64,000 nucleotides of DNA from RH-AL1 sp965277355. Its GTDB lineage: Bacteria; Pseudomonadota; Alphaproteobacteria; Rhizobiales; Beijerinckiaceae. The stretch covers positions 1,550,001 to 1,614,000 of the forward strand of contig CBDICN010000002.1 of the NCBI GenBank assembly GCA_965277355.1. Reading direction: 5' to 3'. The position numbers were made by a program, and so were the translations under genes. How positions within the stretch are numbered: position 1 is the first letter of the stretch; every line of letters begins with the position of its first letter. This document shows positions 29,276 through 37,782 of this stretch, piece by piece. The notes under the pieces were generated by a model. It made no database searches, was not told where the DNA came from, and saw only the letters and a program-made list of their open reading frames with translations.

Positions 29276-30034
29276 TCAGTCGTTTCGCGCCCGCTTCCAC
29301 GCGGCCGCGAAGGCGCCGACCGGTGTCATCCGCGTCACGTGCGGCTCGGGTTCGGGGAAGCGGTGGCTGATCACGCCCCAGACACAGGACGTTTCGACGT
29401 CGATCACTCCGGCGCCTGAGGTTCCCTGCTCGAACACGCGGTCGAGATCGATATAGCCCGCGTCCTCGCCGCTCTTGCCGCTCTGTGTGGCCGCGACCTT
29501 AGTCTTGACGAGGCCCGTCGGCAGCACGACAAGGACCACCCGATTCGGCGCTGGCACGCCGTCGCAGGCATGGAGTTCCTCGCCCGAGGCGACGCTGGCG
29601 GCCTGCAGGATCGCGAAATCACCCGATGCTGCGAAGCTCATCCCCTGCGCCGACAGCCCGCGCAGGCCGGTTGCAACCAGCGATGCCGCGACCGCCGGAC
29701 GGCCCCGCAGCGCGACCCGCAGCGCGAAGGGATCGCCGGATCGGCTCCTAAAGCGATCGAGCGCCCAGCGCGGCAGCTTGCAGCCCTGGACGACGTCGGC
29801 CCTGTCGAGAAGCACGTGCGCCGCTGTCAGGACCAGGCCGGCGCCAACGGCGAAGCCGGTACCGTGCGACTCGCACGCCAGCCGGCCCACCGGCCGGATG
29901 GCGCTGATCACCGTCGCGGCGCGATCGCGGAAGCTGGGCCGTGGTGCGGCTGCGGCGAAGGATATGCAAGTCGGCAGCGCCAGCGAGGCGGCGACCATGA
30001 AGCGGCCGGCGAGGATCATCCTCCTAGGCGGCAT
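29276..30034 (-). CDS. trypsin-like serine protease, exported
   Basis: 252 residues. An N-terminal signal peptide (to about residue 29, FAAAA) precedes a chymotrypsin-fold domain. The triad can be placed: His73 in LTAAHVLLD, Asp139 in SGDFAILQ, Ser206 in GTSGAG, where the usual GDSGG reads GTSGA. Substrate and role unknown; it may be a periplasmic protease or a binding-only relative. The 30034 start overlaps the purQ end by 11 bases; a start at 30019 would avoid the overlap but has AGGAGG directly touching the ATG. Its position behind purSQ has no obvious metabolic logic. Confidence 0.78.
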   Translation of the reverse strand: MPPRRMILAGRFMVAASLALPTCISFAAAAPRPSFRDRAATVISAIRPVGRLACESHGTGFAVGAGLVLTAAHVLLDRADVVQGCKLPRWALDRFRSRSGDPFALRVALRGRPAVAASLVATGLRGLSAQGMSFAASGDFAILQAASVASGEELHACDGVPAPNRVVLVVLPTGLVKTKVAATQSGKSGEDAGYIDLDRVFEQGTSGAGVIDVETSCVWGVISHRFPEPEPHVTRMTPVGAFAAAWKRARND

Positions 30035-30713
30035 CGGCGCCCAGGCTTGCGAACAGCGGCAGCCCGTCCACGCCGCCGGCGAGCGAATCGATCAGGTTCT
30101 CGGGATGCGGCATCAAGCCGAGCACGCGCAGGTTCGGCGAGAAGATCCCGGCGATCTCGTTCATCGAGCCGTTGGGGCCGCCGCGGTCCCTCACGTGGCC
30201 GGCGGCGTCGCAGTAGCGGAAGGCGACGAGACCGTTGCCTTCGAGCCGGGCGATCGTCTCCGGATCGGCGGTGTAGTTGCCCTCGCCATGCGCGATCGCG
30301 AGCTCGATGGCCTGGCCCGTCTGATATCTGTTGGTAAAGGCCGTGTCCGCACGCTCCACCCGCAGCGGCTGCAGCCGGCACACGAAGCGCAGGTTGGCGT
30401 TGCGCATCAGCCCGCCCGGGAGCAGGCCACTCTCGACCAGGATCTGGAAGCCGTTGCAGATCCCGAGCACCAGCCCGCCGCGGCCCGCATGCGTTCGCAC
30501 CGCATCCATGATCGGCGAGCGTCCGGCGATGGCGCCGCAGCGCAGATAGTCGCCGTATGAGAAACCGCCCGGCAGCACCGCGAGATCGGTGCCCGGCGGC
30601 AGGTCATGGTCACCGTGCCACACGATGACGGCGTCGACGCCCGCGGCGCGCAGGGCGCGGCACGCGTCGCCCTCGCGGTTCGAACCAGGGAAGAGGACGA
30701 CGGCGGCCTTCAT
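30024..30713 (-). CDS. purQ: phosphoribosylformylglycinamidine synthase subunit PurQ
   Basis: 229 residues; the glutaminase that feeds ammonia to PurL in step four of purine synthesis. Cys86 in GICNGFQ is the nucleophile, PGGFSYGDYL (48-57) forms the oxyanion region, and LMPHPENL near the end holds the His/Glu of the triad. The ATG overlaps the purS stop by four bases. purL is not in the window. Confidence 0.97.
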   Translation of the reverse strand: MKAAVVLFPGSNREGDACRALRAAGVDAVIVWHGDHDLPPGTDLAVLPGGFSYGDYLRCGAIAGRSPIMDAVRTHAGRGGLVLGICNGFQILVESGLLPGGLMRNANLRFVCRLQPLRVERADTAFTNRYQTGQAIELAIAHGEGNYTADPETIARLEGNGLVAFRYCDAAGHVRDRGGPNGSMNEIAGIFSPNLRVLGLMPHPENLIDSLAGGVDGLPLFASLGADAA

Positions 30714-30949
30714 TCCTTCAGCAGCTCGACGCGGTAATTCTCGACCACGGTATTGGCGAGAAGCTTCTCGCAGGCGTCTTGGAGGGCGCGCCGCGCGTCC
30801 ACTCCGTCGGCCAGCTCGATGTCGAACACCTTGCCCTGGCGGACGCTGTCGATGCCAGGGACCTGCAGCGCCCGCAACGCACCCTCGATCGCCTTGCCTT
30901 GCGGGTCGAGAATGCCGGTCTTCAGGGTCACGGTGACGCGGGCCTTCAT
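30710..30949 (-). CDS. purS: phosphoribosylformylglycinamidine synthase subunit PurS
   Basis: 79 residues, normal length for the small structural subunit that bridges PurQ and PurL. Reads MKARVTVTLKTGILDPQGKA, then VRQGKVFDIEL, and ends ENYRVELL, as in the family. Coupled to purQ. Confidence 0.96.
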   Translation of the reverse strand: MKARVTVTLKTGILDPQGKAIEGALRALQVPGIDSVRQGKVFDIELADGVDARRALQDACEKLLANTVVENYRVELLKE

Positions 30950-31039
30950 GTCTGCTCCGAAGATGAGACGGAGCCTTCGTCTACCGCGCGCGACCGCTGA
31001 TCGCCAGCGCGAGATTCTCGGGGGCGCCCCGACTTTCCA

Positions 31040-31477
31040 TCAGGTCCGCGCCCTGGCGCTGCGCGGCGTCGACAAGAGGATGCTCGTCTCGCTGCCCGTC
31101 ACGCCGGGGATCAGCCGGATCTTGCGCAGGGTCGCGTCGAGCGCGGGCAGCGTCGTGGTGCCGAGCTCGAGCACCAGATCCCAGCGGCCGTTGGTCGTAT
31201 GGACGGCCGTCACTTCGGTGAAGCCGCCGAGGGTGCGCACCACCTTGTCGGCGACATGGCCTTCGATCGCCACCATCATCATGCAGCGAACCGGCATCTC
31301 GACCGCATTCGATGGCAGGCTGATCGTGTAGCCCAGGATGTCGCCGGCGCGCTCCAGCCGATCCATCCGGGCGCGCACCGTCGCACGGGAGATGCCGAGA
31401 TCGACGGCGAGATCCGACACGCTGCGGCGCGCGTCGTGGCGGAGCAGGGCGATGAGCCGCTCGTCGAGATCATCCAT
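31040..31477 (-). CDS. Lrp/AsnC family transcriptional regulator
   Basis: 145 residues. N-terminal AsnC helix-turn-helix (LDERLIALLRHDARRSVSDL, then GISRATVRARMDRLERAGDI), hinge, and a RAM ligand-binding domain (MMMVAIEGHVADKVVRTL, VTAVHTTNGRWDLVLE). It is divergent from arginase and ornithine cyclodeaminase with 120 bases between, so it probably senses an amino acid such as arginine or ornithine and controls that pair, as reported for related operons in Agrobacterium and Brucella relatives. It is also just upstream of purS on the same strand. Confidence 0.92.
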   Translation of the reverse strand: MDDLDERLIALLRHDARRSVSDLAVDLGISRATVRARMDRLERAGDILGYTISLPSNAVEMPVRCMMMVAIEGHVADKVVRTLGGFTEVTAVHTTNGRWDLVLELGTTTLPALDATLRKIRLIPGVTGSETSILLSTPRSARART

Positions 31478-31597
31478 GATCGCTCATATTGATCGATCCG
31501 ACCGCCAGATCGCCCTTTAGACGCATTAAACCGGCATTTTTCGGCATTCAAGCCGCCACTCCCGGGCCGTATCTTTAATCTCTGGCGGGGCCGCACG
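31478..31597. promoter_or_regulatory. divergent control region between Lrp regulator and arginase
   Basis: 120 bases, clearly more AT-rich than the surroundings, with several T/A tracts (CATTTTTCGGCATT, CTTTAATCT) and a TTGATCGATC inverted pattern near 31490. Such AT-rich spaced tracts suit Lrp-type DNA wrapping. No single operator can be pinned down by eye. Confidence 0.45.
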
Positions 31598-32512
31598 ATG
31601 ATCTGGAAAGTTTTGGACGTGCCTTCGGGGCTCGGGGGTAGCCGCACGGGGTCCCAGTTCGGACCACGCGCCCTGCGAGCCGCCGGGCTCCTGGAGGTCC
31701 TGAGACGGACCGGACATGCCGTGATCGACGCCGGCGCGGTGGAGCCGGGGCCGGCGACGCCGCTCGTCCATCCGAACCGCGCGATCCGAGCGCTGCCCGA
31801 GATCGCGGCCTGGACCCGCGCCACCGCCTCGGCGGCGCACGATCTGGGGACCGGCACGATGTTCCTCGGCGGCGACCACAGCATCTCGGCCGGCACGATA
31901 TCCGGCATGGCGCGCCGAGCACAGGCGGCGGGACGCCCGCTGTTCGTGCTCTGGGTCGATGCCCATCCCGACTTCCATACGCTCGGGACCAGCACGAGCG
32001 GCAACCTCCACGGCGTGCCGCTGGCCTATGCGAGCGGCCAGCCCGGTTTCACGCCTTGGTTCCCGCCGCTCGTGGCGGCCGCCGATCCTCGCCGGATCTG
32101 CCTCCTCGGAACGCGCAGCGTCGACGCCGGCGAGCGCGCGGCGCTCGAGGCGTCGGGTGTCATCGTCCACGGCATGGCGGCGATCCGCGCGCATGGCATC
32201 CCGGCGCTCATCGAGCCTTTCCTCGCCAGCGTCGAGGCGGAAAAAGGCTGGTTGCACGTCAGTTTCGACGTCGACGTCCTCGACCCCGCCGTCGCGCCGG
32301 CGGTCGGCACTCCGGTCCCCGCCGGCACCACGCTGGCCGAGGTAAGGCTCCTGATGGAGCGGCTGCGCGACAGCGGTCTCGTCACCAGTCTCGACGTGGT
32401 GGAACTCAACCCGACGCTCGAGGCTTGCGGCGACACCACGCGCCTCACCCTCGATCTCGTCGCGACTGTGCTCGGCCGGCACGCCGGGGCTCGGGAGAAG
32501 AGGATCGCCTGA
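31598..32512 (+). CDS. rocF: arginase
   Basis: 304 residues. Hydrolyses L-arginine to ornithine and urea using a dinuclear Mn site. Ligand motifs: GGDHS at 91-95, DAHPDFH at 121-127 and FDVDVLDP around 225-232. SGNLHGVPLAYASG matches the arginase substrate loop and separates it from agmatinase. The TGA overlaps the next ATG (32510-32514). Confidence 0.95.
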   Translation: MIWKVLDVPSGLGGSRTGSQFGPRALRAAGLLEVLRRTGHAVIDAGAVEPGPATPLVHPNRAIRALPEIAAWTRATASAAHDLGTGTMFLGGDHSISAGTISGMARRAQAAGRPLFVLWVDAHPDFHTLGTSTSGNLHGVPLAYASGQPGFTPWFPPLVAAADPRRICLLGTRSVDAGERAALEASGVIVHGMAAIRAHGIPALIEPFLASVEAEKGWLHVSFDVDVLDPAVAPAVGTPVPAGTTLAEVRLLMERLRDSGLVTSLDVVELNPTLEACGDTTRLTLDLVATVLGRHAGAREKRIA

Positions 32513-33570
32513 TGCCGCAAACAGGAGCCAAGGTCTCCTTCGTCAGCGTCGAGCACATGACGCGGCTCGTGATGGCGATCGGAGTCGAGCCGTTCATCCG
32601 CGAACTCGCCGGCTATATCGAGGCCGATTTCCGCCGCTGGCCGGCGTTCGACAAGGTGGCGCGCGTCGCGGCCCACGGCGTCGAAGGCGTCATCGAGCTG
32701 ATGCCGGCCAACGACGAGCGGCTCTACGGCTTCAAATACGTCAACGGTCATCCAAAGAACACGCAGGCTGGCCTTCAGACCGTCTCGGCATTTGGCCTGC
32801 TCGCCGATATGCGCACCGGATATCCGTTGCTGCTGTCCGAGATGACCATCCTGACGGCGCTGCGCACGGCCGCGACATCGGCGCTGGCGGCCCGGCACCT
32901 GGCCCCTCGCGGCGCCCGTCGCATGGCGTTGATCGGCAACGGCGCCCAGGCGGAATTCCAGGCGCTCGGCTTCCGCGCGATGCTCGGCATCGACACGCTG
33001 CGGCTCTACGACATCGACCCGGCCGCGACCCGCAAATGCATGCGCAACCTTGCCGGTCTCGGCTTCGACACCACCGCCTGCCGCTCGGCACGCGACGCGG
33101 TGGACGGCGCGGAGATTATCACCACCGCCACGGCCGACAAATGCCGCGCAACGGTTCTTTCGAGCGACATGGTACGCGACGGCGTCCATCTCAACGCCGT
33201 CGGCGGCGATTGTCCCGGCAAGACCGAACTCGACCGCGACATCCTTTTGCGCGCCGACATCAGCGTCGAATACGCGCCGCAGACGCGCGTCGAAGGCGAG
33301 ATCCAGCAGCTGCCGCCCGATGCTCCGGTGACGGAGCTGTGGGAGGTGCTCACCGGTGCGCGGCCGGGGCGCACGCGGGCGCGGCAGATTACGCTGTTCG
33401 ATTCGGTCGGCTTCGCGATCGAGGATTTCTCGGCTCTGCGCTACGTGCACGACACGGCGCTGCAAGCCGGATTCTTCACCGGGCTCGATCTGCTGGCCTC
33501 TCTCGACGATCCGCGCGATCTCTACGGTCTGCTACGCCGCGCGGCCCAGTCCGACAGCCTTTGCGCGTAG
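32512..33570 (+). CDS. ornithine cyclodeaminase
   Basis: 352 residues. Converts ornithine directly to proline and ammonia with bound NAD+. Starts at the ATG at 32512, overlapping the arginase stop. NAD-binding GNGAQAEFQ follows the substrate part (LYGFKYVNGHPKNT), and VGGDCPGKTELD is the typical active-site stretch with the catalytic Asp. With arginase and the Lrp regulator it forms an arginine-to-proline catabolic operon. Confidence 0.95.
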   Translation: MPQTGAKVSFVSVEHMTRLVMAIGVEPFIRELAGYIEADFRRWPAFDKVARVAAHGVEGVIELMPANDERLYGFKYVNGHPKNTQAGLQTVSAFGLLADMRTGYPLLLSEMTILTALRTAATSALAARHLAPRGARRMALIGNGAQAEFQALGFRAMLGIDTLRLYDIDPAATRKCMRNLAGLGFDTTACRSARDAVDGAEIITTATADKCRATVLSSDMVRDGVHLNAVGGDCPGKTELDRDILLRADISVEYAPQTRVEGEIQQLPPDAPVTELWEVLTGARPGRTRARQITLFDSVGFAIEDFSALRYVHDTALQAGFFTGLDLLASLDDPRDLYGLLRRAAQSDSLCA

Positions 33571-33579
33571 GCAGGTAGT

Positions 33580-33605
33580 CCTCCTTTGCGCGAAGCGCGG
33601 GGAGG
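33580..33605. repeat. hairpin after the ocd gene
   Basis: CCTCC ... GCGC GAA GCGC ... GGAGG inverted repeat, arms at 33580-33584/33601-33605 with an inner GCGC pair at 33588-33591/33595-33598. It starts nine bases after the ornithine cyclodeaminase stop. Further GC-rich inverse-complementary blocks (GAGCGGGG near 33668, CCCCGCTC near 33711) fill the spacer up to the convergent kdpE. Probably a two-sided terminator or a dispersed palindromic spacer. Confidence 0.45.
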
Positions 33606-33748
33606 GGACCATGCGCGGCGGCGTGGTGGTGTCGGCCGTTGTTGCGTCATCGACACGACCTCAGATTGGAGCGGGGGTCGCCCGTGAACCACCTTTGGGC
33701 AGCCCCCCTTCCCCGCTCCGCCCCCGCTCCGCGAGAGGATGCGCGCCG

Positions 33749-34438
33749 TCACTCCGGCGCGCGGAACCGGTAGCCGACACCGGTCTCGGTGGTGATGAAG
33801 GTCGGTCGGTCCGGTGCGCGTTCGATCTTCTGACGCAGCTGGCGGACGTAGACGCGCAGCTGCTGCGGGTCGGTGTTGGCGCCCCAGACCCTCTGCAGCA
33901 GGTAGGCATGCGTCAGCACCTTGCCGGCGTTCTGCACGAGGATGCGGAACAGGTCGTACTCCTTGGGCGACAACTTCAGCTCGGCACCGTCGAGGCGGAC
34001 GATGCGGCGCACGAGATCGACGCCGAGACCGTCGACCTCGAACAGCGGCTGCGCGCCTTCCACCTGCAGACCATGGCGCAGCGCGGTTCGCACGCGGGCG
34101 ACGAGCTCGTTCATCCCGAACGGTTTGGTGACGTAGTCGTCGGCACCGAGATCCAGCGCCCGTACCTTGCCGGCCTCGTCGTCGCGGCTCGACAGCACCA
34201 TGATCGGCACCGTGTCGCCGCGTGTACGCATCGCACGCAGCACCTCGAGCCCATTCATGTCGGGCAGGCCGAGATCGAGGATGACGAGGTCCGGCGAGCG
34301 CGGCCGCGGGGCCAGCGCCGCCGTGCCGTCGACCGCCTCGCTGATCTCGTAGCCCTGGATGACCAAGCCGGTGCGCAGCAGCCGGCGGATCGGCGGCTCG
34401 TCGTCGACCACCAGGATGTGGGTCTTGGCGCCGGTCAC
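33749..34438 (-). CDS. kdpE: KdpE response regulator
   Basis: 229 residues, OmpR/PhoB type. Receiver domain with acidic pair Asp12-Asp13, phosphoacceptor Asp55 (LVILDLGLPD) and the Lys of VTKPFG; C-terminal winged helix with LSPKEYDLFRILV and GVGYRF. Activates the kdp operon under K+ limitation or osmotic upshift. It is the last gene of the unit, 13 bases after kdpD. Confidence 0.95.
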   Translation of the reverse strand: MTGAKTHILVVDDEPPIRRLLRTGLVIQGYEISEAVDGTAALAPRPRSPDLVILDLGLPDMNGLEVLRAMRTRGDTVPIMVLSSRDDEAGKVRALDLGADDYVTKPFGMNELVARVRTALRHGLQVEGAQPLFEVDGLGVDLVRRIVRLDGAELKLSPKEYDLFRILVQNAGKVLTHAYLLQRVWGANTDPQQLRVYVRQLRQKIERAPDRPTFITTETGVGYRFRAPE

Positions 34439-34451
34439 GATGCGCGTTCGC

Positions 34452-37154
34452 TCATGCGGCCGAGCCGAGCGCGGGCGTCTGCTCGGCGAGCGGCAGGCGG
34501 AGCGTCAGCACCGCGCCGGAGCGGTCCGCGCGGTTGCCGGCCATGATCGTGCCGCCCATCGCCTCGACGAAGCCGCGCGAGATCGCCAGCCCGAGCCCGG
34601 TTCCGGGCCGCACCCCGTCGCCCTTGCGCACCCGATGGAACTTCTCGAACACCGCCTCGACCGCGTCCGGGGGGATGCCTGGGCCCTCGTCGATGATGTC
34701 GATGCGGAAGGCAGCCGCCTCGCGGCGCGCCCGGACGATGATCGTGTCGCCGTCCTCGGTGTACTTGGCGGCGTTGTCGAGGAGGTTGAACAGCGTCTGC
34801 TCCAACAGCACGGGATCGATCACCAGGAGCGGCGGCTGGTCGGCGATGTCGATCTCGACATGACGGTGCGCCAGGATCGGCGCCGTGCGGCGCAGCACGG
34901 CCTCGATGATCTCGCCCGCTTCGACCTCCTGCGCGTTCGGCCGTATCGCGCCGGCCTCGAGCCGGGTCATGTCGAGCAGGTTGGCGATGAAGCGGTTGAG
35001 GCGCTCGGCCTCCTCGACGATCGTGCCGACGAGAGCGGCTCGCGTCTCGGCATCGAGAGCCGCACCGAAATCGCGGATCGTCGTCGCCGAGCCGAGCACG
35101 GAGGCGAGCGGCGTGCGCAGGTCGTGCGAGATCGAGGTGAGTAGCGCGGCGCGCAGCTTGCCGGTCTCGGCGACGCGCCTGGCGTTGTCGAGGTCGCCGA
35201 CCAGATTGACGCGCTCGACCGCGAGCGCGCTCTGGTCGAGCAGCGCGTCGAACAGCCGATGCTGCTCCAGGGTCAGCAGCGGTCCGGTCTCGTCGGCATC
35301 GAGACCAATCACGCCGATCGGACCGCGGGCCGTCCGCATCGGCGCGAAATAGCGTTTGGCGCCAGGCAGCGTCTCCGCCCCGCGTCCAGCCGGCGTGTTG
35401 CGCTCCCAGGTCCAGTGGGCGGCGGCCAGATCGGCATCGGAGAGCTCGTCCTCCGGCGGATAGCCGGCGCGAACCCCGAGCTTGTCGTCCTCCGGCAGCA
35501 GAACCACCACACGCACCTTCAGCATGGAGGCGATCTGGTAGGCGGTCGCCCAAAGGACGTCGTCGACGCCGACGCACGACGCGAGCTTGCGCGAGAAGCT
35601 GTAGAGTTCCTCGGTGATGCGCGCCCGGTTGCGCGCGATCGCTGCCTGGCCGCGCACCCGCGAGGTGAGGTTCGAAACCAGGATCGCGACAAGCGTGAAG
35701 AAGAACAGCGCCGCGACGTTGGCCGGGTCGGCGATCGTGAAGGTGTAGAGCGGCGGCAGGAAGAAGAAGTTGTAGCACAGCGTCGAGAGCACGACCGCGA
35801 ACAGCGACGGGTAGAGTCCCGCGGAGATCGCCGTGCCGACGACGGCGGTGAGGAATGCCAAATTGACGTTCGGTACGCCGAACAGCGGCTTGATCGCTTC
35901 GGCGGCGAGGAGGGCGGTGGCGACCAGCGCCGCCGCCCGCGCGTAGGGCGACAGGCGGAGGCGCTCGCGGGTGGTGCGATGACGCGGTTGGGCGGCATCG
36001 GCGGCGATCCCGCGTCGCGCGATCACGTGGACGCTGATGTCGCCGGCGCGGCGCACCAGGTCGAATACCACGGAGCCGTTCAGCGCCTCGAACCAGCGCG
36101 ACCGTGACGCCTTCGCGACGATGATCTGCGTGACGTTGTTGGCGCGCGCATAGCCGAGCACGTCGTCCGCGACGCGCCGGCCGCCGCCCGGCACCGTCGT
36201 CGTTTCCAGCCCGAGACGCTCGGCGAGGCGCATCGCCTCGGCGATGCCCTTGCGGCGCTTGTCGTCTAGCAGCCGCCCGGTCTCGATGTGGATCGCGGTT
36301 GCCGGCGCGTGGAGGCGATCGGCGACGCGCTTGGCGTGGCGCACCAGCCCGCAGGCGTCAAAGCCGTCGCCGACGCATACCAGCACCCTCTCGCCTGCGG
36401 CCCACGGGCCGGCGATGGCGTTCGACTGCATGTGAGCGAGCAGTTGCTCGTCGACGCGCTGCGCGGTGCGCCGCAGCGCGAGCTCGCGCAGGGCGGTGAG
36501 ATTGCCGGGCGAGAAGAAATGCTTCAGCGCCCGCTCGGCCTGGCGCGGGACGTAGACCTTGCCGTCGCGCAGCCGCTGAATCAGGTCCTCGGGCGCGAGG
36601 TCGATCGCCTCGATGTCGTCGGCGCGGTCGAGGATGCGGTCCGGCACCGTCTCCCGCACGAGGACGCGGGTGATCTGCGCGACGACAGTGTTGAGGCTCT
36701 CGACGTGCTGCACGTTCAGCGTGGTGTAGACGTCGATGCCGGCGGCGAGAAGCTCCTCCACGTCGTTGAAGCGCTTGGGGTGGCGGCTGCCCTCGGCGTT
36801 GGTATGGGCGAGTTCGTCGACGAGGGCGAGCTGGGGGCGGCGCGCCAGCACGGCGTCGAGGTCCATCTCGTCCAGCCGCCGCTCGCGGTAGTCGACAAGC
36901 CGGCGCGGGAGCGTCTCGATGCCGGCGAGCAACGCTTCGGTTTCGGCGCGGCCGTGCGTTTCGACGACGGCGGCGACCACATCGACGCCCTCCTTGCGGC
37001 GGGTCGCGGCGGCGAGGAGCATCGCGTAGGTCTTGCCGACGCCCGGCGCCGCGCCAAGGAAGATCTTTAGCCGCCCGGCCCGCCGCTCCTCGCGCTCGCA
37101 GGCGCGCAACAGGGCGTCCGGCGAGGGACGCGGCACGGCGTTGTCATCGGCCAT
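34452..37154 (-). CDS. kdpD: KdpD sensor histidine kinase
   Basis: 900 residues, full length. The KdpD-specific N-terminal domain with Walker A GAAPGVGKT (34-42), a USP-like domain, four closely spaced helices (about 405-500), a GAF-like region, the HisKA box SISHDLRTPL with His near 676, and the HATPase domain. KdpD senses low K+ and phosphorylates KdpE. It starts 12 bases from the kdpC stop. Confidence 0.97.
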   Translation of the reverse strand: MADDNAVPRPSPDALLRACEREERRAGRLKIFLGAAPGVGKTYAMLLAAATRRKEGVDVVAAVVETHGRAETEALLAGIETLPRRLVDYRERRLDEMDLDAVLARRPQLALVDELAHTNAEGSRHPKRFNDVEELLAAGIDVYTTLNVQHVESLNTVVAQITRVLVRETVPDRILDRADDIEAIDLAPEDLIQRLRDGKVYVPRQAERALKHFFSPGNLTALRELALRRTAQRVDEQLLAHMQSNAIAGPWAAGERVLVCVGDGFDACGLVRHAKRVADRLHAPATAIHIETGRLLDDKRRKGIAEAMRLAERLGLETTTVPGGGRRVADDVLGYARANNVTQIIVAKASRSRWFEALNGSVVFDLVRRAGDISVHVIARRGIAADAAQPRHRTTRERLRLSPYARAAALVATALLAAEAIKPLFGVPNVNLAFLTAVVGTAISAGLYPSLFAVVLSTLCYNFFFLPPLYTFTIADPANVAALFFFTLVAILVSNLTSRVRGQAAIARNRARITEELYSFSRKLASCVGVDDVLWATAYQIASMLKVRVVVLLPEDDKLGVRAGYPPEDELSDADLAAAHWTWERNTPAGRGAETLPGAKRYFAPMRTARGPIGVIGLDADETGPLLTLEQHRLFDALLDQSALAVERVNLVGDLDNARRVAETGKLRAALLTSISHDLRTPLASVLGSATTIRDFGAALDAETRAALVGTIVEEAERLNRFIANLLDMTRLEAGAIRPNAQEVEAGEIIEAVLRRTAPILAHRHVEIDIADQPPLLVIDPVLLEQTLFNLLDNAAKYTEDGDTIIVRARREAAAFRIDIIDEGPGIPPDAVEAVFEKFHRVRKGDGVRPGTGLGLAISRGFVEAMGGTIMAGNRADRSGAVLTLRLPLAEQTPALGSAA

Positions 37155-37166
37155 GAACGTAGGGGA

Positions 37167-37772
37167 TCATGCCTTCGGCAGCGCGTCCAGAGCCAGGTTG
37201 AGCTGGAGCACATTGACGCGTGGTTCGCCGAACAGGCCCAGTTCGCGGGTTTGGGTATGGCGCGCCACCAGATCGCGCAGCGTGTCCGCCAGGACGCCGC
37301 GCGCCTTGGCGATGCGCGGCACCTGGAACAGTGCCGCCTCCGGGCTGATGTCCGGATCAAGACCGGAGGCGGAGGTGGTGACGAGGTCGGCCGGGACCGG
37401 CGTGCCCGGGTTCTCCGGCTGGAGCTTGGCGACATCGGCCTTGACCCGGTCGGCGAGCGCCTTGCTGGTCGGGCCGAGGTTGGAGGCGCCGCTGTTGGCG
37501 GCGTTGTAGGGCGCCGGCACGGTCTTGCTCGCATCCTTGGGGTCGGGCGCCGTCGTCGCCGAGGGCCGCGGGTGGAAGTAGCGGTCGCTGGAGAAGCCCT
37601 GGGCGATCAGCGCGGAGCCGACCACCTTGCCGTTGGCCTCGACGAGGCTCCCGGAGGCCTGGCGGGGGAACAGGACCCCGGCGATGCCGGTCATCGCGAG
37701 CGGGTAGACGAGGCCGGTCAGCAAGGTCAGGGCGACGATGACGACGAGGGCGGGGCGGAGCTGGTTCAGCAT
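37167..37772 (-). CDS. kdpC: K+-transporting ATPase subunit KdpC
   Basis: 201 residues with one N-terminal helix (LVVIVALTLLTGLVYPLAMTG). Family motifs: RYFHPRPSA, YNAANSGASNLGPTS and the C-terminal VARHTQTRELGLFGEPRVNVL. Stabilises ATP binding by KdpB and is essential for the Kdp complex. Confidence 0.96.
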   Translation of the reverse strand: MLNQLRPALVVIVALTLLTGLVYPLAMTGIAGVLFPRQASGSLVEANGKVVGSALIAQGFSSDRYFHPRPSATTAPDPKDASKTVPAPYNAANSGASNLGPTSKALADRVKADVAKLQPENPGTPVPADLVTTSASGLDPDISPEAALFQVPRIAKARGVLADTLRDLVARHTQTRELGLFGEPRVNVLQLNLALDALPKA

Positions 37773-37782
37773 GTGACTATCC

